Positions 1 to 8,019 of a stretch of 64,000 bases of DNA are shown here, piece by piece. The stretch lies in assembly GCA_963710495.1 (NCBI GenBank), contig CAVQAI010000011.1, forward strand, positions 744,001 to 808,000, in the 5' to 3' direction. Source of the DNA: Bog-756 sp963710495. GTDB taxonomy: Bacteria > Actinomycetota > Acidimicrobiia > Acidimicrobiales > RAAP-2. Position 1 is the first letter of the stretch, and every line of letters starts with the position of its first letter. The notes below the pieces were generated by a model. It was not told where the DNA came from. It made no database searches and was given only the letters and a program-made list of their open reading frames with translations. A program made the translations under genes and the position numbers.

Positions 1-468
1 AACCTCCGCACTTTGACGGGATTTCGGGGCGCGCCGGTCTGGGCCCAGCTCGATCCGGTGCTGGCCATGACTCTGGACGGTGCTGAGCGGGTGACCGCGC
101 TGGACGTCGTCAGGGCCGACGACGCATGTCACAACCTCAACCTGCGATTGGTCGATCTCTTCCACGACGTCCGGCTGCTGGTCACACCGACGGTGGCCGC
201 CCTCCCACCGCCCCGCTCGCTCGAAGGGCAGGGCATGGTGAACGGGAGGCCCGACTACAACTGGGTCAAGTTCACCTATCCCTTCAACATGACCCGCTCG
301 CCGGCCGCGTCGGTCTGCGCCGGCCTTTCCTCGTCGGGACTGCCGGTCGGGTTGCAGCTGGTCGGGCCACAGCATGCCGACCTGGTCGTGCTGCGGTCAG
401 CGGCGGCGTTGGAGGATGCGTTGGTATTCGACCGTCTGGCGCCGGAGCCCGCACAGCTCGTGCCCTGA
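1..468 (+). CDS. amidase, C-terminal part (5' truncated by window edge)
   Basis: The reading frame is open from base 1, so only about the last 155 residues are visible and the start lies outside the window. The sequence resembles the C-terminal third of amidase-signature enzymes (GatA/amide hydrolase family): a 'VTPTVAALPPP' stretch, then 'YPFNMTRSPAASVCAG' and 'GLPVGLQLVGPQ', the usual closing block of this fold. The Ser-Ser-Lys catalytic triad would lie upstream and cannot be checked. It converges on the sulfotransferase gene downstream. The substrate is unknown. GatA itself is possible, but nothing visible favours a tRNA-dependent role. Confidence 0.85.
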   Translation, partial: NLRTLTGFRGAPVWAQLDPVLAMTLDGAERVTALDVVRADDACHNLNLRLVDLFHDVRLLVTPTVAALPPPRSLEGQGMVNGRPDYNWVKFTYPFNMTRSPAASVCAGLSSSGLPVGLQLVGPQHADLVVLRSAAALEDALVFDRLAPEPAQLVP

Positions 469-610
469 GGGCGGGGGATTCAGATGGGGAGCAACGGGAG
501 CAGGAGTCCCGCCGCGATCCGGCGGACGGATCCTTTGAGCTTTCTCGGGACCAATCGGTGTCCTTTCGTGACCGGTCATGGGAGCAGTCGGTCGGTGAAA
601 AGTCAGAAAG

Positions 611-630
611 CCTGAACTGTGCAGTTCAGG
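611..630. terminator. perfect palindrome between convergent genes, likely terminator
   Basis: A 20-bp perfect inverted repeat with 9-bp arms (CCTGAACTG / CAGTTCAGG) and a 2-nt centre lies between the 3' ends of the amidase and the sulfotransferase. On the minus strand it is followed by a T-rich run (CTTTCTGACTTTT), which suits an intrinsic terminator for the sulfotransferase gene. An operator is possible but less likely, because no promoter faces it. Confidence 0.5.
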
Positions 631-764
631 TCAGTAGGAGTGCGGCCCGGCAGCGCTGGTGGTGCAGCCGAGGTACCGGTCAGACGGGGGCGCATCGACC
701 ACCCCGGAACGTGAGGAACCGTCGAAGGTCTCGCCGGCAAGTTGGCCCAGCGGGTCGGTCAGAC

Positions 765-1616
765 CTAGTCCAAACGCACGACTATCTTCATGCGTTTCGC
801 CGTCTCGGCGAACTCGTCGTCCAGGTCCCTGGCGCTCCTCCGGGGAAGTAGGCCGCTTGCCATCATTCGTCTGAGCAAGTCGTTGTCCAGCGCCGTCAGC
901 GCTTGCAACGACCGATAGGCATCGCGGCTCAATCTGGTGCGCTTTGACGCTCTTTTGGTTTCGTTGACAATCGACAACCGTGGCGCATGTCCCTCACCGA
1001 CGAAGGCACAAATTCGTGAAACGAATGCGCTGGAATCGCGGGTCCATTCCGCCACCGCCAGCCTGCTCTCGAGGGCTTGGTAACTCCGACTCAAGACCGC
1101 TGAGTCTTGAATATGTGAGCCAGCATCCGGAGGAGGATCGGGATTCCGTTGAAGAAGCAACTGACGGGCCATGGCGTTGTGGGTGATGGGCCAGGCCTGC
1201 TCGGAGCTGAGGAACACGTCGATGGGACTGTCCGAAATCGCCAGCACCTCAGATCCCCAGCTCCCCCAAGAGTGGCGTTCCTCCACGGACATCGACTGTA
1301 GGTATCGATACAAGCTCAGTATGCGACTTCTGGGTTCCCGAACCAGTGTGGCCAGGGCTCTGCAGCCGGACGCGTTGAGGTTCGCCGCCGAGTAATGACC
1401 CATTACCAGCTGATGGCGCCCACAGGCAGCAGCCATTTCGTCGGGTGACGTCATGCGCCCCTGCGATGATGCCGGAATGCACGGATCGAACCCTCCAAAA
1501 TGATCGGAGTCAAAGTAGCCGGGCCCCAAATAGCTATCGTGAACGCCGTTCGCAAGAGCATCACGCACGGCTGTTCCCCCGCATTTTGGTACATGCACGA
1601 CACCAAGTGCGCCCAT
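765..1616 (-). CDS. sulfotransferase family protein (Sulfotransfer_2-like)
   Basis: Predicted PAPS-dependent sulfotransferase of about 283 residues. The N-terminus has a PAPS 5'-phosphosulfate loop in the form 'HVPKCGGTAVRDAL' (family form HxPKxGGT), and about 90 residues on there is a 3'-phosphate-binding block, 'LVREPRSRILSLYRYL'. I chose the ATG at 1616 because the P-loop begins seven residues after it and an AGGA lies 9 nt upstream. The frame stays open to 1781, but that extension is low-complexity and unlike the family. The acceptor is unknown; relatives sulfate glycans or lipids. A second, unrelated-subfamily sulfotransferase lies at 4327-5256. Confidence 0.75.
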   Translation of the reverse strand: MGALGVVHVPKCGGTAVRDALANGVHDSYLGPGYFDSDHFGGFDPCIPASSQGRMTSPDEMAAACGRHQLVMGHYSAANLNASGCRALATLVREPRSRILSLYRYLQSMSVEERHSWGSWGSEVLAISDSPIDVFLSSEQAWPITHNAMARQLLLQRNPDPPPDAGSHIQDSAVLSRSYQALESRLAVAEWTRDSSAFVSRICAFVGEGHAPRLSIVNETKRASKRTRLSRDAYRSLQALTALDNDLLRRMMASGLLPRRSARDLDDEFAETAKRMKIVVRLD

Positions 1617-2041
1617 CTCAATTCGTCCTGATCTGGCCGGCCGCCACTGAGCGCATCGCCCGAAGGATACGCCCGGATGGTCCTGAATCCGAGCGACGAT
1701 CGGACTTGGGCAGGCGGCAACGATCGAGGTGAGCTGAGCACAGGTTCCCGATCCACGAGTGGCGACTCCCGGAGTTGCCAAGCCACTTCAAGCCATGCGG
1801 CATGAATCAGGACCACGGGTGCCCGTCCGACCCGGGTCACTCCAGAGCTGTCGGTGCTTGACATGAGCTGCCGAAGTGTCGGTCTGACGGAGCGAGAGGC
1901 GAGGCGGAGTGTCAGGTACTCTGTGGGCCGATGGTTCGTCGGTCTCGGAGCGTTGCCCGCTGTGGGTTGCGTCTTCAGGGCAGGAAGCAGTGGGACATTC
2001 AGTAGTGAGAGATCAAATTCCTGTTCAGAACCATGAACTAC
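1617..2041. other. intergenic region before tRNA-Val
   Basis: About 425 bases lie between the sulfotransferase start and tRNA-Val. Minus-strand frames are open here, including one to 1864, but they show no family signature and overlap the sulfotransferase in another frame. I see no convincing gene. A promoter for the tRNA should lie in the last 100 bases, but I cannot pick clear boxes. Confidence 0.4.
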
Positions 2042-2115
2042 GGGCGTTTAGCTCAGTTGGTTAGAGCGCAGCCTTCACACGGCTGAGGTCGGAGGTTCGA
2101 GTCCTCTAGCGCCCA
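2042..2115 (+). tRNA. tRNA-Val (anticodon CAC)
   Basis: A complete cloverleaf can be drawn. The acceptor stem GGGCGTT (2042-2048) pairs with AGCGCCC (2108-2114) with one G-U. The anticodon stem CAGCC/GGCTG (2069-2073, 2081-2085) closes a 7-base loop TTCACAC with anticodon CAC at 2076-2078, reading GUG. The T-arm GGAGG-TTCGAGT-CCTCT is at 2091-2107, and the discriminator is A2115. The CCA end is not fully encoded (ACCC follows). It sits at the left border of the accessory stretch, where tRNA genes often serve as integration sites, but I found no second copy of its 3' end in the window. Confidence 0.96.
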
Positions 2116-2248
2116 CCCGCGACGAGAACGTACATCGTTACTCGAACTCGTAACCGTGCTGGTCCGTCCAGCTCGAGGTCTGCCGGACGGACCGAATTCG
2201 CCGCTCGTTGGTGACTCACCGTCACACCGGATGCGTACCGTGCGGGCC

Positions 2249-2506
2249 GTGAAACCGAGAGCGCTCCTGGCGCGCCTCCTGGCAGGGACCGTCACCAACG
2301 TCACTATTTCCGACGCGCAGAAACTGCTGGTAGCTCTCGGATTCGATGAGCCACGGGTAAGGGGCAGCCATCACGTCTACGGTCGCCATGGCATTCCTGA
2401 GCAGCTCAACCTTCAGGACCGCGACGGACAAGCAAAGCCCTATCAGCTCCGGCAGCTGGTTGCTCTTGTCCGGCGGTACCATCTCAGGATCGAGGAGGAC
2501 GAGTGA
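2249..2506 (+). CDS. hicA: HicA-family mRNA interferase toxin
   Basis: Toxin of a type II HicAB module, predicted to cleave mRNA through a double-stranded-RNA-binding-like fold with one catalytic His. The 85-residue product matches HicA in size. It has 'DAQKLLVALGFDEPRVRGSH', the conserved helix and the 'GSHH' catalytic His region, and ends with 'KPYQLRQLVALVRRY', the usual HicA C-terminal helix. I chose GTG 2249 because a -10-like TACCGT lies 7 nt upstream (possible leaderless start). ATG 2231 would add six residues. It overlaps hicB by four bases (GTGA), so the two are translationally coupled. Confidence 0.85.
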   Translation: MKPRALLARLLAGTVTNVTISDAQKLLVALGFDEPRVRGSHHVYGRHGIPEQLNLQDRDGQAKPYQLRQLVALVRRYHLRIEEDE

Positions 2507-2718
2507 ATCCCGCTACCTACGCGATCAACGTGTTCTGGAGCGCCGAGGACGAGGCCTGGGTGGCCGACGTTCCCGACCTCGATTATTGCTCTGCAACTGG
2601 CGACACCCCCCATGAAGCAGTCTCTGAGGTTGAGGTGGCGATCGAGGCGTGGCTGGAGGCCGCCCGTACGAGCGGGCGGCCGATCCCGTCACCCTCCGTT
2701 CGTGCCGTCCGCGCCTGA
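2503..2718 (+). CDS. hicB: HicB-family antitoxin
   Basis: The 71-residue antitoxin partner of the HicA toxin just upstream. It shows the HicB-like core: 'INVFWSAEDEAWVADVPDL', 'DYCSATGDTPHEAV' and 'VAIEAWLEAARTSGRPIP'. It is the short form and lacks a C-terminal ribbon-helix-helix or HTH domain, so DNA binding and autorepression are not evident. The GTG start overlaps the hicA stop. A decayed copy of the same gene lies at 12460-12582, showing that a second HicAB locus once existed in this region. Confidence 0.88.
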   Translation: MNPATYAINVFWSAEDEAWVADVPDLDYCSATGDTPHEAVSEVEVAIEAWLEAARTSGRPIPSPSVRAVRA

Positions 2719-2781
2719 ACTGCTACTCAGGTCGATCCCCTGACCCAGTCAGTCCCCAGGAGCCGTTCCGCACGTCAGCGA

Positions 2782-2810
2782 AGTTCGAATACGAGCGACT
2801 ACGGCCCACC
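2782..2810 (+). repeat. dispersed 29-bp repeat, copy A
   Basis: The 29 bases are identical at 27 positions to 11064-11092. Both copies contain AGTTCGAATA and CGACTACGGCCCACC in the same orientation and differ only by a C/G and a G/C change between these blocks. Looser similarity (GAGCCGT and nearby bases) extends about 25 bases to the left. It lies in non-coding DNA after hicB. It does not fold as a tRNA 3' end. Confidence 0.6.
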
Positions 2811-2851
2811 AGGTCAGAGGCAATTCTTGCGGTAGCGGGCGAAGAAGCCGC

Positions 2852-3104
2852 TGTGAAAGGCTCCGGCATGGCCGGACACGAGGTTGCAACGGTCCCGCCC
2901 CAGGCACCCACGGAGGATGCGGAGACATCGGAGACGGCAGTCGTCGATCAGTCGCGTGTGCCAAGACCCGTCCTATGGGCAATATTGCTGTTCATTGCCG
3001 GCATTGCCGGTCTCTTGTACGCCTGGGGAATCGACCACGATCCTCTCGAGCCGTACTACGAAGCCGCAGTGCGAAGCATGTCCCTGAACTGGCACAACTT
3101 CTAG
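2852..3104 (+). pseudogene. truncated N-terminus of a membrane glycosyltransferase (GT39/ArnT-YkcB-like)
   Basis: Only about 83 residues remain. After a polar N-terminal tail there is one membrane segment, 'VLWAILLFIAGIAGLLYAWG', followed by 'DPLEPYYEAAVRSMSLNWHN'. The second piece resembles the first periplasmic loop of YkcB/ArnT-type glycosyltransferases, where 'YYxAAVRSMSxSWHNF' is followed by a conserved block ending in DKPP. Here the frame stops right after the Phe, so all other helices and the catalytic loop are missing. The start is uncertain: GTG 2852 or ATG 2868. This is a remnant left by deletion or insertion, not a functional enzyme. Confidence 0.6.
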
Positions 3105-3193
3105 TCCTCAAAAGGGATGGAAGCGCCCACACGCGAGCGCGGCAATCGACTGGTCAGAAAGGTTCGAGCAAGTTATCCACACGCCGGGAGGCA

Positions 3194-4141
3194 CTACTGG
3201 GATACCCCTTCGGAGGGCCATCCGCCTTCGGTGACCCGGATGATCGTCTTGCCGGGGGTGCGCCGGTCGGGGGCGAACGCAGCAGGCGCCTCAGCGAGCG
3301 GCCGTACTGCCCCAACGATCGGCTTGAGCCGTCCGTCCCTGAGCCGCTGTGCGAGGTCCGCGAGCCGGGAACGGTCGGTTTCGACGACGAAGAAGATGGC
3401 GCGCCCGTCCTTGGGCAGGACCGTGGGTTCCCTGATGGTGGTGACGAGCGTGCCGCCGGCGCGAACCAGCGCAGCCGAGCGGTCGAGGATCTCGCCGCCG
3501 ATCACGTCGAACGCCACGTCGACTTCCCCGGCGTCTTCCAGTGTGTCGGCCTCCAGGTCCAAGAAGCGTTGTGCTCCCAAGCCGAGGACGGTGTCACGAT
3601 CAGTTGCCCGGCCCGTACCGATCACGACGGCTCCGACCTCGCGGGCGAGCTGCACGGCGATCGAACCGACACCGCCCGCCGCCCCGTGGATCAGGACGGT
3701 CTGGCCTGTCGTGAGATGAGCGTGGTCGATGAGCGCCTGCCATGCCGTCAACCCGGAGATCGGCATGGCGGCGGCCACCGTGTGGTCGATGTCAGCTGGA
3801 AGAGGAGCGAGGTTGCGGGCCTCCACCGCGCTGTACTCGGCCAGGGAGCCGTTGCGGGTCCAGTCGCACAGGCCGAACACCCGTTGGCCGACGCTCAGGC
3901 CCGTGGTCCCATACCTCAGCTCAACGACGACTCCCGACAGCTCGTGGCCGGGCACGCTCGGCGTCCGGTCGCGTCCGGCGCGGTCGACCCAGGTCGATGA
4001 CCACTCCAGTTCACCGGGGGTGAACCCAGCGGCATGTACTCGTACGATGACGTCGTTCTGGGCCGCGTGCGGGTAGGGCACATCCGTTAAGGAGAGTCCA
4101 CCGACGCCGGCATCGTGGTCTCGAACGGTGATGGCTTGCAT
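3194..4141 (-). CDS. NADP-dependent quinone oxidoreductase (MDR family)
   Basis: A 315-residue medium-chain dehydrogenase/reductase of the zinc-independent quinone oxidoreductase type. The N-terminal GroES-like domain includes 'VPGHELSGVV'. The nucleotide-binding Rossmann fold starts near residue 145 with 'VLIHGAAGGVGSIAVQLA'. The zinc ligands of alcohol dehydrogenases are absent. Relatives reduce quinones or enones with NADPH in the cytosol. An AGGGAG lies 7 nt before the ATG at 4141. It is monocistronic and faces away from the sulfotransferase gene that follows. The physiological substrate is unknown. Confidence 0.88.
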   Translation of the reverse strand: MQAITVRDHDAGVGGLSLTDVPYPHAAQNDVIVRVHAAGFTPGELEWSSTWVDRAGRDRTPSVPGHELSGVVVELRYGTTGLSVGQRVFGLCDWTRNGSLAEYSAVEARNLAPLPADIDHTVAAAMPISGLTAWQALIDHAHLTTGQTVLIHGAAGGVGSIAVQLAREVGAVVIGTGRATDRDTVLGLGAQRFLDLEADTLEDAGEVDVAFDVIGGEILDRSAALVRAGGTLVTTIREPTVLPKDGRAIFFVVETDRSRLADLAQRLRDGRLKPIVGAVRPLAEAPAAFAPDRRTPGKTIIRVTEGGWPSEGVSQ

Positions 4142-4326
4142 GGCAGCTCCCTTCTCTGACGGGATTTGGCGACGTGTGCTCGGTGGGCCGAAGCCAAAAC
4201 TAGGCCGTTGTCCGATGGCCTTGACGCCCTATTTCAAGAGTGTCCCCGTTCGCCGGAACTAGGGCGATGCCAGTCAGGCTCCTTCGGCTCTGCTCCAAGA
4301 ATGGTTCCGTGAGATGATGTGCTCCC

Positions 4327-5256
4327 GTGAGGCTCGAACCACCCGAGCGAACCCGGGTGTACCGCAACCACCATCTCGACAGCACCCGTTGGGACCACTT
4401 CGTGCCACGTGACGACGACATCTTTGTTACAACTGCGTACAAGGCCGGGACGACGTGGACGCAGCGCATCCTCGCTGCCCTGATCCTCGGACCAGAGCCC
4501 CTGCCTGCGAGATTGACCGAAATTTCGCCGTGGATCGACTCACGGTTCATGGGACCTCTCCAACCGATTCTCGATCGTCTCGAGGCACAGCGTCATCGAA
4601 GGTTCATTAAGAGCCATCTGGCCGCTGATGGTCTGCGGTTCTTCCCACGGTCAAGGTACATCGTCGTGGGCCGTGACACCCGCGACGTCTTCATGTCGTT
4701 GTTCAACCACTATTCGTCCTACACCGACATGATGTTCGAACTCTTCAACGACCCGGAACGGCCGGGGCCAGAATTCCCTCGTTGCCCGGCGACGCCACGC
4801 GAGTTGTGGCCTCGGTGGGTGAGTGAGGGATGGTTCGAGTGGGAAACCGACGGCTGGCCATTCTGGTCACATCACCACCATTTATCGACCTGGTGGGCGG
4901 TACGAGAGCTTCCCAACGTGTTGCTTGTCCACTTCGGTGATCTCAAAGCCGACCCCGAGACTGAGATGCGGCGGATCGCCGATTTCTGCGCCATAGATGT
5001 CAGCGAGGATTCCTGGCTTGCTTTGCTGGCAACAGTCGGACTCGACGCCATGCGCGATGAGGCACGTCACTTCGACGACCGGATGGCGATGGTGTGGAAG
5101 GGCGGCGCAGACAGCTTTTTCTACAAGGGCGACAGCGGTCGATGGCGCGGGGTGTTGAACTCCGACGATCTCGCCCTGTATGAGACCTCCGCGTCGGCTC
5201 TCGATCCGGCACTACGAACGTGGTTAGAGGGAGGCCGCCACGCCGTTGGGATCTGA
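4327..5256 (+). CDS. sulfotransferase domain protein (Sulfotransfer_1, aryl/alkyl type)
   Basis: A 309-residue PAPS-dependent sulfotransferase. The PAPS loop is 'TAYKAGTTWTQRIL' near residue 40 (family form YPKSGTTW). The 'RFIKSHLAADGL' segment supplies the conserved KxH region, and 'RYIVVGRDTRDVFMSLFNHY' is the 3'-phosphate-binding motif. 'FFYKGDSGRWRGVL' near the C-terminus is the RKGxxGDW-like block. It resembles cytosolic aryl or alkyl sulfotransferases, and the acceptor cannot be predicted. The start is GTG 4327. The gene ends about 50 bases before the IS3 remnant, within a mobile-element-rich segment. Confidence 0.88.
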   Translation: MRLEPPERTRVYRNHHLDSTRWDHFVPRDDDIFVTTAYKAGTTWTQRILAALILGPEPLPARLTEISPWIDSRFMGPLQPILDRLEAQRHRRFIKSHLAADGLRFFPRSRYIVVGRDTRDVFMSLFNHYSSYTDMMFELFNDPERPGPEFPRCPATPRELWPRWVSEGWFEWETDGWPFWSHHHHLSTWWAVRELPNVLLVHFGDLKADPETEMRRIADFCAIDVSEDSWLALLATVGLDAMRDEARHFDDRMAMVWKGGADSFFYKGDSGRWRGVLNSDDLALYETSASALDPALRTWLEGGRHAVGI

Positions 5257-5591
5257 ATGTCACATGATGGAGTTGACCCGCTTCGGTAGACACGGGTTTA
5301 TGGGATTCAGGCCACCACGAGGGCGGCTTCGTAGTCAAGCGGGCTGAGATGGTCGAGCCCGGCTTGGGCTCGTTCTCGGTTGTAGAAGATCTCGATGTAG
5401 TCGAAGAGGGAGCTCCGCAGTCGAGCCCGGTTCATATAGGTCAAGGGTCCGTGGATCCAGCTCAGCTCGCGCTTGAGCGTGGCCCAGAAGGTCTCCATGG
5501 CGGCGTTGTCGTAGCAGTCCCCGGTGGATCCATAGGAAGGGACGAGGCCGAGCTCGTGGAGCCGGTTGGTGAAGTCGAGTGACGTGTATTG

Positions 5592-7047
5592 ACTGGGTTC
5601 AATCGATCGAAGCAACACCGGCTTTCTGCAGCGAGAGTAGATGCTCATCGAAGGCTTCGGCGGGTGTCTTCCATCCGAGCGTCTTGCGGGGTCGGCCGTT
5701 GAGCATGGCCGCAACCGCGTCGATCTCGTCAGCGCTCCAGCGCGAGAGGTCGGTGCCCTTCGGAAAGTACTGACGCAGGAGACCGTTGGTGTTCTCATTT
5801 GTGCCGGCGTTGCCAAGGGCTGCGAGGGTCGGCGAAGTAGACGGGGATGCTGGTCTCGACCTTGAATGCTGCGTGTGCCGAGAGTTCCTTGCCTCGGTCC
5901 CACGTCAAGGATCGCCGGAGTTGCTCCGGGAGCGTGGTCATCTTGGCGGCCAACGCGTCCTTCATGGTGATCGCTCCATAGCCGGCAAGTGCGGGCCCGT
6001 TCTTGGGGGTGTGCTTGTGCCGATAACCCTCTTCTCGAGGCAGATGAACCAGCATGGTGAATCGGGTGGTCCGCTCGACGACGGTCCCGATGGCCGAGCG
6101 CTCCAAGCCGATGAGGAGGTCACCTTCCCAGTGTCCGGGAACGGCACGGTCGTCCGCTTCGGCAGGCCGCTCGCTGATCATCACTTCCGGGGTGACATGG
6201 CCCCCGGGCTTCTTCTGTGATCTCGCCCGTGGCACACGTAGTGCTCGGCCGGTCCGCAGACACGCGACCAGCTCGCGTTTCAGCGCACCACGGCATTGGA
6301 CGTAGAGGGCCTGATAGATCGCCTCGTGGCTGATCCGCATGGTCTCATCATCGGGGAAATCGACACCCAGGCGCTTGGAGATCTGCTCAGGGCTCCAGCC
6401 CTTCACCCATCGGCGATCGGCTCGATGGGGTTTGCCCTTCCCGTTCCACTTCGGACCAGGTGGACCGACGAGTCGACCATCAGGGGTTCGCTGCACACCG
6501 GACAATCGCTCCTGGACGTAGTCGCGCAGCGAATCGTTGGTGGCCAGCTTGGCGATCTTGGGCCTTCGAGCACGACGCTCGGCATGCCACTGCGCGGTCG
6601 AGGCCTTGTAATCGAGACGCCACGTCCGCGTCGAGGCATTGCGACGCAATTCGCGTGAGATCGTCGATGGGCTGCGGTTCAAGCGCCGAGCGATCTCTCG
6701 GACACCGAGCTTCTGTGCCCGGAAGATGGCGATCTCCTCACGCTCTGAGAAGGACAAGTAGCGGCCAGTCACCGTCGGAGGCAGGCAAGGGTTCACCCCA
6801 CCAGCGTGACGGAACCACCTATACGCGACGGGGGATGAAACGCCGGCTTCGACTCCGGCATCGTCGGACTTCAGGCCGCGAGCGATCGCCGCCCAAAACT
6901 TGACCCGGTCTTCACGCCAAGCGATGCCTGGCCTTCCAGGTGAGGGAACGTGCCCTCGATAGAGCTGGACCGCCCGCTGTCGCTCTCGCATGGTCGCCAT
7001 CTGTCACCTCCGCTGTCGAGGTGTTGCGACGACCAGTTGATTTCACC
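5592..7047 (-). mobile_element. IS30-family insertion sequence (1456 bp)
   Basis: The ends are set by imperfect 28-bp terminal inverted repeats (5592-5619 and 7020-7047) that match at 18 of 28 positions and share GCAACACC at the same offset. A direct 3-bp duplication, TTG, flanks the element at 5589-5591 and 7048-7050. IS30 elements usually duplicate 2-3 bp. The only gene is the minus-strand transposase. The insertion is inside an IS3 transposase gene, so it is younger than that element. Confidence 0.88.
5599..7000 (-). pseudogene. IS30-family transposase, frameshifted near its 3' end
   Basis: The long frame (7000 to 5795) has an N-terminal extension, an HTH of the IS30 type ('SFSEREEIAIFRAQKLGVRE', 'RSPSTISRELRRNAS') and the first two catalytic Asp residues in 'VPGHWEGDLLIG' and 'LTWDRGKEL'. 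After 'FADPRSPWQR' an extra base near 5806 sends the frame to an early stop. The expected ending, 'GTNENTNGLLRQYFPKGTDL' onward to 5599, continues in the next frame and carries the third catalytic residue (Glu of NEN). As read, the product lacks the DDE glutamate and should be inactive. A sequencing error would also explain it. Confidence 0.85.
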
Positions 7048-7322
7048 TTGGCACCCCTTGTCGCTGTGGTGCAGCGGGGGGATGACCGGGTCCCGGCGGG
7101 CAACCGCCATCGAGACGGCCTCGATGACCAGCTCTGAGGTCTGAGGGGTGCCCATGGACCAGCCGACCAGCCCTCGGTGCGTTGACCGGTTGAGGACACA
7201 CCGGTTATGCCCTGCCCTCGACCGGCTTAGACCAGTCAACGCCTGACCAAGCAACACCCTGGCATACCCCAGGAGGACCGCAGAAAGACACCCGGGACCC
7301 TGAACAACTCCTTGGAAGCAGT

Positions 7323-7334
7323 TACGCTTTGCGC
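7323..7334 (+). promoter_or_regulatory. putative leaderless -10 element for the FMN-binding protein gene
   Basis: TACGCT (7323-7328) fits the actinobacterial TANNNT -10 form and lies exactly 6 nt before the ATG at 7335, with no ribosome-binding site between. TGAACA at 7301-7306 could be a weak -35 with a 16-nt spacer. Confidence 0.4.
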
Positions 7335-7763
7335 ATGCCAAGGCGTACCCTCGAAGAACTGTCCTGGGACGAGTGTTTCACACTGCTCAGTCGAGAGACC
7401 GTCGGTCGCCTCGTATATATGGATGATCTAGGACCAGCCGCAGTTCCGGTCAACTATGCCGTCGCTGGTCATGACATCGTCTTCCGTTCTGAGGACGGAG
7501 GCAAGATACGCGAATTGCGGGAATTCGATGCTGCCTTCGAGGTCGATCACATCGACGAAGCCAGTCACTCGGGATGGAGCGTCCTCGTGCGTGGCACCAG
7601 TAAAGAGGTCGGATTCGAACGCCTTCCCGAACTACTGCGGCAGATCCACGGCGGCGTGCCGACGCCCTGGAAGAAGGGCATCCACAAGATCTGGGTGGTC
7701 ATCACACCAAAGACAGTTACCGGTCGGCGTTTGGCCGACTTCGCTTCGGAGGAATTCTTTTGA
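7335..7763 (+). CDS. pyridoxamine 5'-phosphate oxidase-like FMN-binding protein
   Basis: A 142-residue protein of the Pyridox_ox_2/flavin-reductase-like split-barrel type. The opening 'LSWDECFTLLSRETVGRLVY' and then 'AAVPVNYAVAGHDIVFRSED' follow the pattern of small actinobacterial F420/FMN-binding proteins, and 'GWSVLVRGTSKEV' is the usual third strand block. It probably binds FMN or F420 and reduces or sequesters a small molecule; the substrate is unknown. ATG 7335 is preferred over TTG 7329 because a TANNNT box lies 6 nt upstream. It stands alone, right after the IS3/IS30 nest. Confidence 0.85.
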   Translation: MPRRTLEELSWDECFTLLSRETVGRLVYMDDLGPAAVPVNYAVAGHDIVFRSEDGGKIRELREFDAAFEVDHIDEASHSGWSVLVRGTSKEVGFERLPELLRQIHGGVPTPWKKGIHKIWVVITPKTVTGRRLADFASEEFF

Positions 7764-8019
7764 ACCGAACCACCCTTGGCTCACTAATTGTCATGGCTCG
7801 ATGGCCATAATCTCGGGGCCGTGGCTCAGTTGGGCGGTGACTGAGGTGAGCGACCCGCATCCTCACTCCTTGGCCCGCACCCACTGATAGATGGTCGGAG
7901 CGACAGTCCGCATAATGGGTGCGACAAGCGGTAGCGCGGCCGCATTTATTTCCAACCTCGGGGCAGGGCGACGCCAGGTAGCCAAGTAAGTCTCGCTCGG
8001 AAGAGGCATAGCGACCTGG
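7764..8019. other. intergenic; possible 48-residue ORF on minus strand (7863-8009)
   Basis: This stretch separates the FMN-binding protein from the HTH gene. A short minus-strand frame (ATG 8009 to stop 7863) encodes a 48-residue peptide ending 'APTIYQWVRAKE'. It starts about 10 bases after the HTH gene stops, so it could be a small second cistron or the tail of a decayed gene. I recognise no family. Confidence 0.25.

Larger units (their letters stand above)
5307..7205 (-). pseudogene. IS3-family transposase (orfB integrase), C-terminal remnant split by IS30
   Basis: Two pieces of one gene flank the IS30 element. The upstream piece (7048 to about 7205) encodes 'GLVGWSMGTPQTSELVIEAV' and 'LHHSDKGCQ'. 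The downstream piece (5307-5591) encodes 'YTSLDFTNRLHELGLVPSYG' and 'GDCYDNAAMETFWATLKREL', the standard IS3 rve C-terminus with the final catalytic Glu, ending at a normal stop. Deleting the IS30 and one 3-bp duplicate (CAA) rejoins both parts in frame as the expected SDKGCQYTSLDF. The N-terminus, orfA and the first catalytic Asp are missing, so the gene was already truncated or decayed. Confidence 0.85.

Noticed and set aside
1451..1864. Minus-strand open frame overlapping the sulfotransferase N-terminus
   Set aside because: No family match, and it conflicts with the frame holding the PAPS-binding loop.
2782..2810. 29-bp repeat considered as a tRNA 3' fragment because of TTCGAAT
   Set aside because: The flanks do not pair as a T-stem and no acceptor stem can be drawn.
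3117..4076. Plus-strand open frames opposite the quinone oxidoreductase
   Set aside because: Low-complexity shadows of a clear MDR gene with its own ribosome-binding site on the minus strand.
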